Assembly: GCA_944474755.1 (NCBI GenBank)
Contig: OX104113.1
Span: forward strand, 25,176,432 to 25,240,431
Length of the DNA stretch: 64,000 nt
Direction of reading: 5' to 3'
Source of the DNA: Limnoperna fortunei
Lineage: Eukaryota; Mollusca; Bivalvia; Mytilida; Modiolidae
Within the stretch, counting starts at the first letter, position 1. Each line of letters begins with the position of its first letter. Shown here piece after piece: positions 22,480 to 33,664 of this stretch. The notes beneath the pieces were generated by a model. The model saw nothing but the letters and a program-made list of their open reading frames with translations, was not told where the DNA came from and did no database searches. Both the position numbers and the translations under genes were made by a program.

Positions 22480-22640
22480 GTTTTTTAAAGTCAATTTCAG
22501 CAATTTTTCAGCTATATCATGGCTTCCATTTTTTTAGGGTGATGAAGCCACAATACCTGGAGAAAGCCCCATAAAAACTAGACGTCATAATATAGCTGAA
22601 AAATTGCTGAAAGTGGCATTAAACAACATTTCAATAAACA
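22480..22640. mobile_element. Inverted pair of SINE-like repeat fragments
   Basis: The left half, plus orientation: CAATTTCAGCAATTTTTCAG then CTATATCATGGC. The right half, minus orientation: ATAGCTGAAAAATTGCTGAA then AGTGGCATTAAA. The same short repeat found at 8690 and 13869 is present head to head, making a palindrome of about 160 bp. Confidence 0.65.
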
Positions 22641-22888
22641 AATATAAAATAACTTATGTAACTTCTGGATATAAAATTATTTAAATGCGTCCGTAAAATT
22701 ATTATCATTCATACAAACCTGTAGAATAACTCGGCGGCGAATTGATGCCTTGCATCAAAAGTTTTATTGTTAATTTTGGATTACAATATTTCACTATCAT
22801 GTTAAGGGCATATATAAATAGACAATTATAAAATAGAAATTCAAAACGTCTATATGCACGCATGATGCGATGCTTTATATCCGATATT

Positions 22889-23085
22889 TTCTTTTTGTCC
22901 GACGTCGCTTTTTGTCCGATAATTTTGCTTTTTGTCCGAACTTTTGCTTTTTGTCCGCCAACCTTTTATCCGATTAGCTTTTTGTCCGATATTTTGGCTT
23001 TTTGTCCAATTTTTTGCCTTTTGTCCGAAATTTTGTATCCGATTAGCTGTTTGCCCGATTGCTTTGCTTGTTGTCCGATGTCAGT
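22889..23085. repeat. Short-word array, CTTTTTGTCCGAT-type
   Basis: At least ten degenerate copies of (G)CTTTTTGTCCGA are spaced 14-25 bp, with variants TTTTATCCGATTAG and TGTTTGCCCGATT. All are on one strand, with irregular spacing filled by A/T. Confidence 0.75.
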
Positions 23086-23194
23086 TGTATTTGGTGACCA
23101 TATGATATTTTTGATCACTTATTGCGTTTGACTGTTATATTACTCTTCAAAAGTAATGTCCATTCTTTTTTAAGCTAACCTTGGGGTATCTGGG

Positions 23195-23395
23195 AATAAA
23201 GTAATCATTCAGTTTTTGCTTTGGTTAATCATTAATCATTTTCTGAATATTACGTCATTTAAAAAAAATCTTCAAAAAGTGGTAATCGAGTATTTAAGAA
23301 GGAGGTGTTTAAAATCAAATAATCACTAAAAATAACCCTTGTAATCAAGTAATCACCTTAAAATGCCCCAGTAATCAAGAAACATATGACGATTG
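23195..23395. repeat. Short-word array, AGTAATCA-type
   Basis: The words AAAGTAATCATTCAG, GGTTAATCATTAATCAT, GTGGTAATCGAGTATTT, CAAATAATCACTAAA, TTGTAATCAAGTAATCACC and CAGTAATCAAG recur over about 200 bp with irregular spacing. It is a second array of the same style, just downstream of the TTTTTGTCCGAT one. Confidence 0.55.
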
Positions 23396-24137
23396 GCTAA
23401 CTAGTTCCCTACCACAAAATGTAGCTGTCTCATCATAGTTGTCCGTCTGTAACAAATTCTTGTCGGGGTGTTACTATACGTGCGGCTGGAGTTTGGGAAA
23501 ACCCACCCATTCATGTACCTGCAACTTTTTTGTATAAACATTACTTAAATTGAATAAATGACTGTCAGTATGCTTAGATAATCAAGGAAGACTTACACTA
23601 GTATCAATTCTGTGGAAGTGTACCTATGCAAATACAATATTCTCATTTTTAATTTTCTACTCAAAAATATACTTAATATTACCTAAAAAAGTATACCTAA
23701 TCATATACCATTAGACCCGAAAAAGAAGACCCATTCCAGCCGTCTTTACATACCAATATAAAGGTAGTGACCCCAACCCGGAACCCGGAACATTTTGTAT
23801 TTGTCTTTTTCATGTCAAATGTTCTATGTTCAGCATGGGATCATTGTTTGACATTTTTGGATCGGATTTGAGTAGTATGCATCATATTTTGTTCCAGCAA
23901 GCAGCGCCTTTGAGTGACATTAAAGGCTACTGTCTGTTTCCCGTTGTGGAGTTTAATTTTATTGTTTATGTGGGTTAAGTCGCGTACATATTCTTCCATA
24001 CTCCTACTGACAATTAAGGCTGCTGGCTCTTTTCCGTTGAATTGTACCAGAATCTTCTTTTTTCAGTCCTTGTGATATAGGCAATATACGATGAATGCTA
24101 AATGATATGGATCAAATTAAAGATAATACAACTGTAA
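23396..24137. other. No recognisable feature
   Basis: AT-rich DNA with no long frame and no strong repeat. Confidence 0.45.
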
Positions 24138-26090
24138 CAACCCGTTTTGCAATAAAATTTTTAAAGATGTACAAATTGTTTGTAATGATTTTGTTAGTTT
24201 TCTATGCTCAAGTACAAATATAACCATATACTATTATAAGTATATATCCTTTTTTATCATATTTTTCTACTTTAGCAGTTTATTTTGCAATAAGAACGCA
24301 TTTTGCAATAACCCGTTTTGCAATAAAAATGTCAAACATGTACAAATCGTTCTTCGTGACTCGTGATGTTGTGAATATTTTGAGGTACACAAGTACAAAT
24401 ATAACGATATACTATTATAAATATATATATAATGTTTCATCTTTTTTGCTCACCTGACCCATAGGGTCAGTGTGAGCTATTCCGATCACTTTGCGTCCGT
24501 CGTCGTCGTCGTCCGTAATTTTTTTTTACATTTCAATCTTCTTCTCCAAAACACCTTGGCCAAAAGGAACCAAACTTGGCAGGAATGTTTATTGAGTGGT
24601 TCTTATCAAAGTGTTAGTTTTTGGTGCTGATCAAATATTAGACATGGCTGCCAGAGCCTTAAATGCGTTCTGATTGGCTGAATTTCAAATCTTAGTTATC
24701 TTAATAATTTGTGTTTTTCGAGGCAATTGCAAATTGAACATGGCTTCCATGGCCAATAATGCGTTCTGATTGGCTGAATTTTAAATTCTTCTTCTCATAA
24801 ACCATTTGGCTGATTGAAATATCGCAGATATGTACCTTAGATGGTCCTCTACAAAGTTTGAGTTCTTAGTGCCGATCCAAAACAAACAACTACTCAGAAA
24901 ATGTTCCACACAATGAGGCCAAAATATGAAGAAATTATGGTTGGATATTTATCTTATTATTTGGGTTTTTCGAGCCAATTGCAAATTGAACATGGCTTAT
25001 AGGGCCACTAATGGGTTCTTATTGGCTGAAATTTCAAAAATCTTCTTTTTACAAACTGCATGTAGATTGATTTGAAACATGGCAACATTCATAGAAGCAA
25101 CATCATCATGTAAACTCTTTAGCATTTAATATCAAAATTAATAGAGAAGTAATGTCTCTTTATTTTTTTTTTGTAAGTCAGGTGAGCGATACAGGTTCTT
25201 AAGAGCCTCAAGTTTATTTCAGCATTAGAAGTTTATTGCCAAACGGGTTGGAGTAGTCAACCCGTTTTGCAATAAGAACGCATTTTACAATAAAATTGTG
25301 AAACATGTACAAGTCGTTCTTTATGATGTTGTGGATAGTTTGTGGATTATCTATTTACAAGTACAAATATAACGATATACTATTATAAGTATATATTATG
25401 TTTCATTATATTTTTTCCAACATCAGAAGTTTATTGACAAACCGGTTGGAGTAGTCAACCCGTTTTGCAATAAGAACGCATTTTGCAATAACCCGTTTTG
25501 CAATAAAATTGTAAAACATGTTTAAATCGTTCGTTATGATGATAAAAATATAATTAAACATAATTTATACTTATAATAGTATATCGTTATATTTGTACTT
25601 GTTGATAGATTGTGGATTTTCTATCCACAAGTACAAATATAACGATATACTATTATAAGTATATATTATGTTTCATCATATTTTTTTCAACATCAGAAGT
25701 TTATTGCCAAACGGATTAGAGTAGTCAACCCGTTTTGCAATAAGAACGCATTTTGCAATAACCCGTTTTGCAATAAAATTGTCAAACATTTTTTAAATCG
25801 TTCTTTATGATGTTGTGGATAGATTGTGGATTATCTATCCACAAGTACAAATATAACAATGTACTATTATAAGTATATATTATGTTTCATCATATTTTTT
25901 TTCAACATCAGAAGTTTATTGCCAAACGGATTGGAATAGTCAACCCGTTTTGCAATAAGAACGCATTTTGCAATAACCCGTTTTGCAATAAAATTGTCAA
26001 ACATGTTTAAATCGTTCTTTATGATGTTGTGGATAGATTGTGGATAATCTATACACAAGTACAAATATAACAATGTACTATTATAATATT
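24138..26090. repeat. Array of about 200-bp TIR-type units (AACCCGTTTTGCAATAA), split by an insertion
   Basis: Units begin near 24138, 24284, 25261, 25459, 25729 and 25944. Each opens with AACCCGTTTTGCAATAAGAA.. (often with a doubled CCCGTTTTGCAATAA). It passes through a body with ACAAGTACAAATATAACGAT then ACTATTATAAGTATATA, and closes with AGAAGTTTATTGCCAAACGG. The closing end is the inverted complement of the opening end, so unit junctions form a hairpin TTATTGCCAAACGG(A/G)TTGGAGTAGTCAACCCGTTTTGCAATAA of about 45 nt. The unit near 25540-25660 holds an inverted duplicate of the body. The units look like small TIR elements that multiplied head to tail. Confidence 0.82.
24441..25217 (+). mobile_element. 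Bivalve dispersed element (GCTCACCTGACC.. / ..GTCAGGTGAGC) inserted in the array
   Basis: Starts TTTTTTGCTCACCTGACCC then ATAGGGTCAGTGTGAGC and CGTCCGTCGTCGTCGTCGTCCG. It ends TTTTTTTTGTAAGTCAGGTG then AGCGATACAGG. Inside are two or three diverged copies of about 115-240 bp with CAAATTGAACATGGCTTCCA and GTTCTGATTGGCTGAA. The flanking array unit breaks at ATGTTTCATC and resumes at CAGCATTAGAAGTTTATTGCC. I recognise this as a very common non-coding bivalve repeat; that recognition is from memory. Confidence 0.78.
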
Positions 26091-27877
26091 ATTTTCTGGG
26101 TGTTACTTTCTTTGTTAACAACCAGAATAACAAATAAAAAACAAAAAAGATAATTTAATACTTATTATTGAAAACTAAAAACAAACAAAAAACCCCTAAC
26201 CACGGTTACATTTTAAAAATATTTTTTTCAATATTTAATTCATTTATTTATATTTATTTATTTTAAGTATATTTTTGCATTTGTCTGTAATTTTATAAAG
26301 TTTATCTTTAAATTTTTTTGCGTAAAACGTGTATACTTTATAAAATACGAGTCGGGTATTTTGAACAAATTATCGAATTAGTGCTTTGTTGACAAGTTTT
26401 AATTATACTCTACTTAATAAAAATAACGTCAACCAGCGATCGTGGTAGGTTGGTTAAGGTATGAACAGTGCTTTTGCCATATTTAATGAGGATGTCTGTC
26501 CAATGATTCAATTGATCGACAAAGAATGTCACTCACTTTGGTCATATTTGCTAGTGTTAATGATATAAATTTGTCACATTTAGTAATGTAAACAATTAGA
26601 CACAGCAGCCCCGGGTGGCGGATAGGGGAGACCCTGTCGTTGGAGGTTGTCTGGTCATAATACGGAAAGCCTGGTCGCGGACCGTGGTAGGTGATGTGTT
26701 TGGAGAGTGCCACGCTCCTTGAACGATAAAGACCCCTTTTATAGATTTGAAAAAGAGTATGCTCATTGTAGCCGCTACAAAAGGTTAAATTCTCCGTACC
26801 AACCCATACTCAATTTTTTTGCAGTCAAATATTCTCCATCCCTTTTTCACATTGATTTATTTTTAAACTCGTTCTCGTCCTGGATATAGCTAAAATATTG
26901 CTCGCTGGACATAGAGCAAACATCCAACCAATCGGTATAATTGTGTTCACTATGAAAATAGCTTTTGTTTCCTGAGACTGCAGGTGCAGAGCCAGACATC
27001 GTGGCGCGGTGACCGTAACATCGCACGACCTCGCTGCAAGTGATGGAAATTGAGTTGTATTTTTTTAAGCAGTGCAGCTTCCAACTCTTTTCAGCCTACT
27101 CTTAAACCCTGTTACAAATGCTTCTGAAATTATACTTAGGTTTGGCCACCTTTTATAGTTAATTTACTTTATTGTATTGACGCTTTCCTGCTGATTCATT
27201 TTGAACTTAGTTAGTAATTATGGCCCGTATAGTATATTAATATAACAGTTACATTGTGCCTATATCTATAAGAAACACACACAATTGCGAATTCATTGAA
27301 AGGACAGTAATGCTCTGTACCATAGGTCTACAAAAGTTGAAAGTAAGTAGTATACGAGCATATGATAAATGAAGAGATTTTTTTCCTTTTACTTAGCTTA
27401 CCTTTTTAGATGATCGAATTCGATCCAATATTTCCGTATTTAGTGTAATCCTTAAGATTTTAATACTTAAACTTTATTCTGGAAATAGAGACAGAACTAC
27501 AAAATGGACTGTAGAGAAACGTGATGATTTCAACTTTCCAAATGCTAACTATACCCGTATAGCGATTGAAATATTCCAGCAGTCCGGTATGGAAATTACA
27601 TTTCACAACTTATACGTTATACAGATTTTGCTATGTGCTAAACCGGAGTGCTAAGTTGATAATTGAACATCTTAAACAGGCGCTTGTAAATAGGTTGATG
27701 GTATTCCTTCAGTTTTATGCCCATTGCTTTCAATTAATTGATAGTTGCATGTGGTAAATCCATCTCTACTTGGACAAGACCATGCTTAACTTTACGGGTG
27801 TGTAATTATTCCCTTTCCGTTAATGTGTTCTTGGTTTTGGTTTCCTTTATTGCAAAACTGGTGATTGCCAAATGCGA
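26091..27877. other. No gene recognised
   Basis: AT-rich. A GC-richer patch at 26590-26720 (GCAGCCCCGGGTGGCGGAT.. and ..GACCGTGGTAGGTGATGTG) echoes a shorter patch at 26434-26460 (GATCGTGGTAGGTTGG) and may belong to a dispersed repeat I cannot name. No supported coding segment. Confidence 0.4.
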
Positions 27878-27925
27878 TTTTTATTTCAAAACGGGTTGAC
27901 TGCGCCAACCCATTTTGCAATAAAC
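27878..27925. repeat. Solo hairpin of the AACCCGTTTTGCAATAA family
   Basis: TTATTTCAAAACGGGTTGACT, GCG, then CCAACCCATTTTGCAATAA. This is the same junction hairpin as in the 24.1-26.1 kb array, 1.8 kb away from it. Confidence 0.75.
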
Positions 27926-28071
27926 TTTTTATCTCGGGATGTATCAGTAATCTGATGGTATCTGTTTGTGCTGATATATATTTATATTCACAATACACGT
28001 AGTTCATAGATAAACCAAAACATTATAAGGAACATTCTGCAGTTTCTTCAGTTAAATTTCCGTCCCAAAAA

Positions 28072-28121
28072 CGCGTTATTGCAAAACGGGTTGACTACTA
28101 AAGCCCGTTTCGCAATAAGCT
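28072..28121. repeat. Second solo hairpin of the AACCCGTTTTGCAATAA family
   Basis: GCGTTATTGCAAAACGGGTT then GACTACTAA then AGCCCGTTTCGCAATAAGC. It confirms that the motif disperses outside the tandem array. Confidence 0.75.
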
Positions 28122-28749
28122 GTTCATGTCGCCACGAATCAGTAATTCGAAGATAAAGGCACCTCAACAAAGCACGCAACACTAACACATCTGAAAGTCA
28201 AATAATTGAATCTAAGTGAAAATTTGTATATTTATATTTGGAAGGATCACTAAAATAAGTATATAAAGCGAAAAAATATCCATAGGTACATGATTATATA
28301 CATGTATAAGCAGTTTTATCAGGAAATGACGTTTCTCTGCCTTTTTCATAGGTTTATCATTACTTTCATTTTCCTTTCTAAAAACACAGCAATAACAATT
28401 AAACCCTTACTAAAATGTGTATATGGTTCTCTTTCGTCATGTTTACGAAATTTTGAAAAGAAAATAGGAGGTACATGATATAATAGAGTGACATGTGTTT
28501 GAATGGATAAAGGAAGAGAAACCCGAAAGTTTTGTTAAAATCTCAAAACCTCTTAAGTGAATTTGCGATCAACTTAGTGATAGAAATGGTATTGAAAAAA
28601 AATAATGACGAAAACTTAACGACTGCATGCATGGCATAATTATGCTACAAGAAATTTGCGTAAACCCATTTTTAAAGAAATAAAACGTAATCTGTGGTCA
28701 ATACATGAAATGCCTGGAATCTAATAATTGCGTGTAACCTCTGGGTTTT
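28122..28749. other. No recognisable feature
   Basis: AT-rich spacer without a supported frame or repeat. Confidence 0.45.
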
Positions 28750-28754
28750 CTTTT

Positions 28755-29700
28755 TATACCCCCGCTCGACAGAGTCGGGGGTATATAGTGGTCCTCATGT
28801 CCGTCCGTCCGTCCGTCCGTCCGTCCGTCCGTCCGTCCGTCCGTCCGTTCGTCCGTTCGTCCGTCCACATTTGGTTTCCGGATGATAATTCAAAAAGTTT
28901 ACATCCGATTTGAATGAAACTTTGGGATATTGTTATATATCAGGTTGGTAAGAAGCCTATCGATTTTGGGGGAAACCCGTCAAATTTCAAGGTCACAGTC
29001 CACGAAAAACGTTAGAAATTTTAACAAAAAAGTTGTTTCCGGACAATAACTCAAAAAGCTTACATCCGATTTGAATGAAACATCGGGATATTGTTATATA
29101 TCAGGTTGGTAAGAAGCCTATCGATTTTTGGGGAAATCCGTCAAATTTCAAGGCCACAGTCCACGAAAAACGTTAGAAATTTTAACATAAAAGTTGTTTC
29201 CGGACAATAACTCAAAAAGTTTGCATTCGATTGAATGAAACTTTGGGATATTGTTATATATCAGGTTGGTAAAAAGCCTTTTGATTTTGGGGGAAATCCA
29301 TCAAATTTCAAGGTCGCAGTCCACGAAAAACGTTAGAAAGTTTTACAAAAAAGTTGTTTCCGGATGATAACTCAAAAAGTTTGCATGTGATTTGAATGAA
29401 ACTTTGGGATATTGTTATATATCAGGTTGGTAAGAAGCCTATCGATTTTGGGGGAAATCTGTCAAATTTCAAGGTCACAGTCCACGAAAAATGTTAGAAA
29501 TTTTTACAAAAAGTAGTTTCCGGAAAATAACTCAAAAAGTTTTCATCCGATTTTAATGAAACTGTAAAATATTCTTATATATTTTGTTGGTAAGAAGCCT
29601 ATTGATTTTGGTGGAAATCCATCCAATTTCAAGGTCACAATCCACGAAAAACGTTAGAAATTTTCACAAAAGCGGGGGTATCAGCGATCGCTAGATCAAC
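28755..29700 (+). mobile_element. GTCCGTC-type bivalve repeat with five 160-bp internal copies
   Basis: The head is TATACCCCCGCTCGACAGAG followed by TCGGGGGTATA, a small hairpin, then a (GTCC)n tract (28799-28868). Five direct repeats of 160-161 bp follow, starting at 28874, 29035, 29195, 29355 and 29516, each with GTTTCCGGA.AATAACTCAAA, TTGAATGAAAC, GGTTGGTAAGAAGCCTAT and CCACGAAAAACGTTAGAAA. The end is AGCGGGGGTATCAGCGATCG. I recognise this architecture from other mollusc genomes. No protein is encoded. Confidence 0.85.
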
Positions 29701-30600
29701 TTTGTCTAGTTTTAAATTGCGTTTTTTACTGATATTTAATAAGATATTTCAGCATTCGGCCTTTCATTCACTTTGTAAGGTCCGAGATATCCATTCGAAC
29801 ATCCATGAACGATCAAGTTTTGTGCTTAATTCCAAAATGAATACTCAAACTTGAATTAATAAGTCTGAAAAACTCCTAATATTCACATATCTGGGGCTGA
29901 TTTAGCAGTGGCAACACGCGTGTTGAATAACGACCAATTTTGCATATTTAGATGATGTAATTTGTGGATTATATGCATTTTTACACCTTTTCCCTGACCC
30001 TCAAACTGGATTTAAAATGCATCTTTTTCTATACTTTTCTGGTGTTAGAAACATAGTTGCAAACAAAAATATATAATTTATTGTGCTTATTCATTTGTTT
30101 TTCATTTACCTTGAAATTTCATGAAAATACTTAAAAGATTACACATAATCCCTAATTACACACAATCCCTGTAAAATACATGTACATACATTTGTAATTA
30201 GTGCTTTATATGGTTATTATTCGGTTCCAACACCAGTACTAAGACCGAGTTATAATTTTTACAGTGACTTTGAAAACAAACAGGAAACAATTTCTTTGTC
30301 TAACTGTTGCTCTTTAGAACACAACTATTAAACAAAATTATTGAAATTTTATCTGTATCATGAATGAAGAATTCGAAAACAAACACGTTTTATGTCCAAG
30401 CCCAAATCTTAAAGTTTTAAATTTAATCATTTTCTTCAAATGAAATTAAATGCCCTAAATCAATGGTCACCAATAACTTTAATCATTTCCTTTTCTTTGG
30501 ACATGACTTAAAGACATTACCTGTGTAGCTATAAGACAAATCTGAAGCGTACTAAGTTTTGTAGAAATATTTTTCAAAACATTGATCTGCATTTCTACGA
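29701..30600. other. No recognisable feature
   Basis: AT-rich DNA with no supported gene or repeat. Confidence 0.45.
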
Positions 30601-31010
30601 TATTATACTCCCACTCGTAAGAAAAGGGGATAAGTTGCAATCACCTCGGCCGTCTGTCTGTCCGTCCGGTACAGTATCTCGTCTTCTACTGAAGGGATTG
30701 TTTTTTTAAATTTGGAAGACTACTTTAGCGTCATGAGTTGAACTGTGTCTCCCCTTTCAATGTCAGTCTGTCATCTATTTTCTGATTTCCGAGACGACTT
30801 AAGACTGTTTTGAGGGTAAAAAAATGGGAAAATTTTCGTAATAGATTTCTTGTCTTCTACTGAATTCAAATTTGGTACACAGCTTTAGCACCATGAGTGG
30901 TACCGTGCTTCCATTTTTCAGGTCAATTGGTTGTCTACTTCCTGTTTTCCGAATGGTCTAGTGGGGTATGCTTAGCAGGACTTAGTGCAACCCCTTCTTC
31001 GTGTCTGTCG
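30601..31010 (+). mobile_element. Diverged relative of the GTCCGTC-type repeat
   Basis: Head ATACTCCCACTCGTAAGAAA then GGCCGTCTGTCTGTCCGTCC, followed by two diverged direct copies about 171 bp apart (GTCTTCTACTGAA at 30681 and 30852; CCATGAGTGG/TCATGAGTTG). It is shorter and older than the copy at 28755. Confidence 0.65.
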
Positions 31011-31610
31011 ATATACACCTAGAAATTCGTTGTAAGCTAATTCAGTCATTTTTTCGAAATTCTCCTATGTTTACCATTAAAGTAAGAAAACCTACCAAAC
31101 TAAACAGCAAACTTCTTTTGTCATTTAGTCGAACTGTCTAAATTAGCTAAAGTCTGTCTGTCATTATACACATAATCTGAAACTCTAAAACTATACATTG
31201 AATCGTTCTGAAATTTTACACAGTGCAATCATATTTTGTGTAATCACAAACACTCAAAACCCTTACAAAGGAGCTATATGAAATTTTACAAAGTATATAT
31301 AAATAGATCTAGACACATCGAAGACGGTTCAAGGTGCAGCCCCGTTTGAGATAATAAAACATAAACCAGAAAAAAATTACTAAAACCATCAACCGTCGAG
31401 AAGCAAACTAAATGCAAAGTTTTTAAAAACTTCATAAAAACGATGTCTAAGAAAAAGAAGTTTCATTGTATGCAGATATATTTATGGACTTTACACAGGG
31501 TAGTTAATGTCTGTATTGTTTTTTTTCATGCTGATCATAAAAGCGATTATGGCGATGCACTCACAAAGAGTTGTACTTTGAAGGCTGATATTTTTCTTCA
31601 TCATGGAATT
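31011..31610. other. No recognisable feature
   Basis: AT-rich sequence. The short frame at 31443-31718 runs into the word repeats of the next element and is not supported. Confidence 0.45.
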
Positions 31611-32580
31611 GGTAGGAGGATTCCATATCAGATTGCCAAATCCCAAATTGCCGACTCCCAATTTGCCGAGTCCATTTTGCCGATTCCCAAATTGCCGAAT
31701 AAAACAAATTTATGCTAAAATATTTGTTTATTTGAGGAATTAAGTCGAAAAAAAAGATTGATTGTAAGTTAATTTATAATTTATAATCAGGTTATTATAT
31801 TTATTTTAAATTGCAGTTATTATTGTTTGGCAATGTAACAATTAGAATTGGTTACCGATAGTTAAAACAAAAATTGATTAAATTTGTATAAATGAAAACA
31901 CAACCAGGGGCGGATACAGGATTTTCGAAAGGGGGCGTAAAAAGGGGATACCGGAAAAGGAAATCCACGAACAAGGTTTTTATAGTGTTCAGTAACCTTT
32001 ATTTGGCACAGTATATACAATAGAGATATCATAATAAACGAATTAGTACCGCTAATGCATAAAATTATGGCGAGGACGAGCGGGGATTACATTTTTGCCT
32101 TTGGAACTGGTTGTTACCCTCCTTGTTTCCTTTTTTTCCTTTCCCTTTTTTAAATGGTAGCATACGCTCTTACGTCCCCTCCCCCTCTTGATCCGCCACT
32201 GACAACCTTTTCTTGTGTTTTCGCAACACAAGCTGATGTTCTGAATTCAAAGATTAACTTGAGTAAAATGCAAGCCGAATCACATAGATTTCTGTATTAT
32301 TAGCCTTCAATTATAAAACTTCAATAGTTGCTTTGTTATACATATAAATCTAGTGCTTTATGTAAAATTAATGAAATAAGTTATAGGTCTATCTATTGTT
32401 TATTTCATTATTTACGAAACAATACAAAGATCTTCATGAAATTTATTCCATGAAATCCTTCTATTAAGAAGCAACTTCTCCGATATAGGTATAATACTTT
32501 TGATTGTCGGCAATTTGGGAATCGGGTAACTGGACTCGGCAATTTGGGAATCGGCAATCTGGGATGCTACCGGTGGGAGA
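31611..32580. mobile_element. Fold-back element with CCCAAATTGCCGA word-repeat ends
   Basis: The left end (31630-31705) has TCCCAAATTGCCGAC, TCCCAATTTGCCGAG, TCCATTTTGCCGAT and TCCCAAATTGCCGAA in direct order. The right end (32505-32570) has the reverse complements (TCGGCAATTTGGGA, CTCGGCAATTTGGGAATC, GGCAATCTGGGA). The outer flanks are also inverted (GGTAGGAGGATTCCAT against GGATGCTACCGG). The arms therefore bracket about 800 bp of non-coding DNA that includes a nested TIR element. Confidence 0.7.
31905..32201. mobile_element. CAGGGGCGGAT-type non-autonomous element nested in the fold-back element
   Basis: The ends CAGGGGCGGATACA and TTGATCCGCCACTG form an imperfect TIR. ACAAC(C) lies on both sides (31900-31905 and 32202-32207). 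Purine/pyrimidine-rich subterminal runs (GAAAGGGGGCGTAAAAAGGGG, CCCCTCCCCCTC) are typical of this group. It is related by its ends to the elements at 2506 and 34060. Confidence 0.6.
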
Positions 32581-33052
32581 GGTATAAATGTGCAAATGAT
32601 GTTAGTTCATAGGTTGGTGCATATATGTATAAAAGTTTCGTGAAGATTTCATTAACTCTTTCCTTCGTGCGTGCCCATAGTGGTCCGCAGCAGAGTTCAG
32701 CTTATTGTAAGAGGCGACTATAAGGCTTTAGAATCTGACGGCGGTGCCCAGACCACGGATCAATTAAGGCGTGTACCCTTGTTGGTGTAATAAGTTGATC
32801 TTCGTTTACTTTAAAATTACTGTTCCTTTTTTTCTATTCCATCCTCATATTTCTCATCATTCCATGTTCATTGGCCGAATTTCTGGATTGTGAATGTCGG
32901 GCAGGCGACCGTGGAAAATATTCTCAAAAACAACTATCAAGGCCTCCTGATATTTGGAATTCAGCATCAGCGTGGAGTACTATACCGTGGGATTTAATTT
33001 CAGGCCTACTTCCTGTTTAACGAAATCCGGCCGTTCTTGACTTGGACAGATT
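32581..33052. other. No gene; possible dispersed-repeat fragment
   Basis: A GC-richer patch at 32655-32800 (TTGTAAGAGGCGACTATAAGG, GGCGGTGCCCAGACCACGG) resembles bivalve dispersed repeats containing GTAAGAGGCGACTA, from memory only. Confidence 0.35.
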
Positions 33053-33420
33053 TTTATGCCCACGCGACGACATATAGTTTTACTCATGTTCGTCCGTTCG
33101 TCTGTCCGCCCCTCCTTACAAATTTCCGTCAAGCTTTTTTAGCGCGTAATAATCGCACATGAGAAAGAGTTAAAACTTGGGATTGTTCAGTATGACGAAC
33201 TGTACGTCCTAAACGACTTTCAGACCTGACGGACTTCTACTTCCAGTTATTATTTTTTTACGTTTTTCAGGGCGTACAACACCAACTTAACACACCCGCT
33301 AAACCTGAACGTAAATTAAATATATGAAACAAACGTACGGACGGATACACAGACCCAAAAGCTATATACATGTGTATTCCGGTACGTAGGTGGAGCATAG
33401 AAATTATATATATATTTTTT
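33053..33420 (+). mobile_element. Truncated GTCCGTC-type repeat
   Basis: TATGCCCACGCGACGACATA followed by GTTCGTCCGTTCGTCTGTCC marks the head of a third, diverged member of the GTCCGTC-type repeat. The body is degraded, and an AT-rich run at 33405-33425 ends it. Confidence 0.5.
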
Positions 33421-33486
33421 AAATTATCGATTTCGGTCCGACCTAATATGTGATAATTTGTAAGACTCTTGTGGGTTGGCGTACTG

Positions 33487-33566
33487 TTGGGCTGTCGGAC
33501 TATTGGGTTGTCGGACTAATGGGTTGTCGGACCATTGGGCTGTCGGACTATTGGGCTGTCGGACTA
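33487..33566. repeat. Tandem 16-bp array (GGGCTGTCGGACTATT) x 5
   Basis: Five consecutive 16-bp copies with one or two changes each: GGGCTGTCGGACTATT, GGGTTGTCGGACTAAT, GGGTTGTCGGACCATT, GGGCTGTCGGACTATT and GGGCTGTCGGACTAC. Confidence 0.92.
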
Positions 33567-33664
33567 CAGACGTGTAACTGTAATTAAAGCTCAGGTAGCA
33601 CAAAAACATTGTGTATGTAAATGACATGTTCAACCAAAAGTAACGCTAGGCCAGTGAAACTCCG

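Noticed and set aside
26590..26720. GC-rich patch as a promoter or CpG island
   Set aside because: Short, with echoes of itself 150 bp upstream, so a repeat fragment is likelier. No gene begins nearby.
28799..28868. GTCC tetranucleotide run resembling a CRISPR-like or regulatory array
   Set aside because: It is the simple-repeat head of a known style of bivalve dispersed element. There are no spacers.
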